DNA from: Bacillota bacterium
Lineage (GTDB): Bacteria; Bacillota; Clostridia; Acetivibrionales; DSM-1351
Assembly (NCBI GenBank): GCA_023426005.1
Contig: JAFABO010000063.1
Coordinates: 1 to 26,238 of the forward strand
Direction of reading: 5' to 3'
DNA: 26,238 bases
Shown here: one piece after another, positions 24,363-26,238 of the stretch
Numbering within the stretch: the stretch's first letter is position 1
Layout of the letters: each line of letters opens with the position of its first letter
Translations under genes and position numbers: made by a program
Notes under the pieces: model-generated
Seen by the model: the letters and a program-made list of their open reading frames with translations, nothing else
Database searches by the model: none
Told to the model about the DNA's origin: nothing

Positions 24363-25160
24363 ATGTACCCCTATTATGAGACGATAAGTACCAGGGAACC
24401 TGATGGTTTCACCATAATATTTGAAGAAAACTTTAATTTTCCCGCCCATCTTCATTCCCACATGGAGTTTGTCTATATCCTTGAAGGTGAAGTGACGGTT
24501 TCGGTAAACGACATCAGAAAGGACCTGGAAAAAGGCGATATAGCCGTATGCTTTCCCAATGATATCCACAGCTATAACAGCAGTGCCCCATCAAAATTAA
24601 TGATTCTTATTTTCTCTCCGGATATTATAAGGGGATATTTGAACGAACGGACCGGCAAGACTCTGGAGTGCCCCTTTTTTGAAAAAGGTTCCTTCGGTGA
24701 CGATATTAATACCCTGCTCGACATGATTGTTGCAGAAAATTCAGGCGATAGAAATGAATATGTTGTAAAAGGCCTGCTATATACCATTTTCGGTAAGCTG
24801 GACAATATTTTTGTATTTAAGGACGGCAGGCAGCTGCATGACACAACCATCCAAAGATTATTAAGATACATAGGCAGCCATTTCAACGAAAATATTACAC
24901 TGGACAGTATTGCAAAAGACCTGGGTTTCAGCAAATTTCACATATCCCGCCTGTTCAACAGCAAGATCGGAGAACAGTTTAATGATTATGTAAATAAACT
25001 TCGTGTCAACATGGCGCAGAGCCTTTTAACGGGAACGGATTCCAGCATTTCCACCATAGCCCTGGAGTGCGGTTTTGAAAGTATCAGAAATTTCAACAGG
25101 GTATTTAAGGCATACAGCAGCATGACCCCTAAGGAATTCCGAAGCAGCAGGAAAAGGTAG
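24363..25160 (+). CDS. AraC-family transcriptional regulator with cupin sensor domain
   Basis: The 265-residue protein has an N-terminal cupin (about 20-100: HLHSHMEFVYILEGEVTV, then LEKGDIAVCFPNDIHSY), whose histidine-rich barrel binds sugars or similar ligands in this family. Residues about 160-262 form an AraC double helix-turn-helix (DSIAKDLGFSKFHISRLFNS and ALECGFESIRNFNRVFKAY). GGAGGG is 5 bases before the ATG. It is divergent from the GH3 gene and is the likely activator of that gene in response to an imported sugar. It ends only two bases from the stop of the convergent chemotaxis gene. Confidence 0.93.
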   Translation: MYPYYETISTREPDGFTIIFEENFNFPAHLHSHMEFVYILEGEVTVSVNDIRKDLEKGDIAVCFPNDIHSYNSSAPSKLMILIFSPDIIRGYLNERTGKTLECPFFEKGSFGDDINTLLDMIVAENSGDRNEYVVKGLLYTIFGKLDNIFVFKDGRQLHDTTIQRLLRYIGSHFNENITLDSIAKDLGFSKFHISRLFNSKIGEQFNDYVNKLRVNMAQSLLTGTDSSISTIALECGFESIRNFNRVFKAYSSMTPKEFRSSRKR

Positions 25161-25162
25161 CT

Positions 25163-26238
25163 TTACTTTTGACCGGCAAGTTTTCTCATGTCGGCACTCA
25201 ATTTCTCAATATTTTTTATGATATTTACCATTTCACCTATTTTCATATTTTGTTCATCCATTGTTCCTGTAATCTCCTCAGTGGTTGCAGAATGCTCCTG
25301 CATTATTGCCGCATTGTTTTCAAGATGTACATCAATTTCACTGAATAAACCGGCAATTTCATTTACAGACTCAAATTCGGCTTGTATGTGATTCTGCATC
25401 CTTCCGAAAGACTCCGCCATATTATTAATACTCTGGTTAAGTTTTTCTACCGCCGTACTTCCTTCTATTACAGAATCATTTCCCATACGTGCCGTTTCCA
25501 CTGCTACACTCGCCTTCTTTTGTAAAGCGGTTACAATTTGACTTATTTCATTGGCAGTTTTATTGCTTTCATCCGAAAGTTTGCGTATTTCATCAGCCAC
25601 AACGGCGAATCCCTTACCTGCCTCTCCTGCTCTCGCAGCTTCTATAGCAGCATTTAATGCCAGCAGGTTTGTCTGTCCTGCAATACCGGTAATTGAAGAA
25701 AGGAAATTGCGTATGTGCTCCATGCTTTCTCCCAATTCACTAACTGTTTGCAGTCCCTGATCCACTGCCGAATTAATTGTTCCCATACGCTCCTTCATAG
25801 CAGCAATCTCTCTGCCATTTTCCTGTGCAATACCGTCAACTTCCCTGGATATGGATTCTATGGCTTTGGACTGCCGGTGCATATGATTAAGTTTATCATG
25901 TGATTCTTTCATCATAATCGAAATTGACGTAATAGCATTAGCCTCTTCCTCGGTGCCTTTGGCCATTTCATGCATACCCTTCGTCACAGCCTCACTGCTC
26001 TGTAACGCAAGCTCAGTATAACCTGTAAAGTTTGAAAGGTTTTCATTCAGGGTAACCGCGGTCTGCTCAACCATGTCAAAAGTCTTCTTCAATTCCTCAT
26101 AAAAAGTCATGGCTTTTTCCTCGTTTTTGGAAGCCGATTTCAGATAGTCATTCCCCCATTTTGTAAGAAAATACAGGACAATCATACCGATATTTATCAT
26201 GCCCAGCTGAATAATTGCTTCCTTTGCCGGAATTGTAC
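25163..26238 (-). CDS. methyl-accepting chemotaxis protein, N-terminus cut by window edge
   Basis: The frame is open to the right edge of the window: codons before the internal ATG at 26200 continue without a stop, so the natural start lies outside. What remains is a hydrophobic segment (LGMINIGMIVLYFL), a long coiled coil and the conserved signalling tip, TGIAGQTNLLALNAAIEAARA followed by GKGFAVVADEIRKL, which binds CheA and CheW. No HAMP domain is recognised between the hydrophobic segment and the coiled coil. The sensor region is missing, so the ligand is unknown. Cytoplasmic signalling is supported directly by the sequence. Confidence 0.95.
   Translation of the reverse strand, partial: TIPAKEAIIQLGMINIGMIVLYFLTKWGNDYLKSASKNEEKAMTFYEELKKTFDMVEQTAVTLNENLSNFTGYTELALQSSEAVTKGMHEMAKGTEEEANAITSISIMMKESHDKLNHMHRQSKAIESISREVDGIAQENGREIAAMKERMGTINSAVDQGLQTVSELGESMEHIRNFLSSITGIAGQTNLLALNAAIEAARAGEAGKGFAVVADEIRKLSDESNKTANEISQIVTALQKKASVAVETARMGNDSVIEGSTAVEKLNQSINNMAESFGRMQNHIQAEFESVNEIAGLFSEIDVHLENNAAIMQEHSATTEEITGTMDEQNMKIGEMVNIIKNIEKLSADMRKLAGQK

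Overview
This 26.2 kb window looks like a chromosomal segment of a low-to-mid GC, anaerobic, plant-polysaccharide-using Clostridia (a Ruminiclostridium/Clostridium-like Firmicute). That inference rests on the gene families (CE7 esterase, GH3 glycosidase, YesM/YesN-type two-component system with a sugar ABC importer, COG4586/4587/3694 exporter), strong AGGAGG-type ribosome binding sites and AT-rich intergenic DNA. No species name can be proven from the sequence alone. I saw no tRNA, rRNA, CRISPR array, insertion sequence or phage gene.

Region 1 (1-9671, all minus strand) resembles an undescribed small biosynthetic locus. In transcription order it holds: a GAF/LuxR-type regulator split by a frameshift at a nine-adenine tract (9671-8869); a three-gene ABC exporter (8647-6033); a membrane-anchored 5'-nucleotidase-type metallophosphoesterase (5918-4344); a stand-alone acyl carrier protein (4221-3952); a BtrH-like acyltransferase with a cysteine-peptidase-type Cys/His/Asp set (3943-2813); a stand-alone adenylate-forming ligase (2566-1034); and a PF14907-type nucleotidyltransferase that runs off the left edge. 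The ligase could activate an acid and load it on the carrier protein, and the BtrH-like enzyme could move the acyl group to an acceptor. This would be a thiotemplated but condensation-domain-free pathway, with export by the ABC transporter. The nucleotidyltransferase and the outward-facing nucleotidase suggest a mask-inside, unmask-outside self-protection scheme; this last point is speculation.

Region 2 (9672-13086) is housekeeping or unlinked: a 318-base AT-rich gap with a terminator, a lipoprotein with an Ala/Ser/Thr-rich linker, a tRNA-dihydrouridine synthase (the first of two plus-strand genes) and an M29 aminopeptidase.

Region 3 (13246-24192, minus strand) is a carbohydrate-use island: histidine kinase and AraC-type response regulator (overlapping by 4 bases, closed by a strong terminator), then a solute-binding lipoprotein, two permeases and a CE7 acetyl esterase closed by another terminator. 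No ATPase gene is present, so a shared MsmX-like ATPase encoded elsewhere is expected. A YczE-like membrane protein and a GH3 beta-glucosidase-type enzyme lie upstream. Region 4 is a cupin/AraC regulator (plus strand), divergent from the GH3 gene and probably its regulator, and a methyl-accepting chemotaxis protein cut by the right edge.
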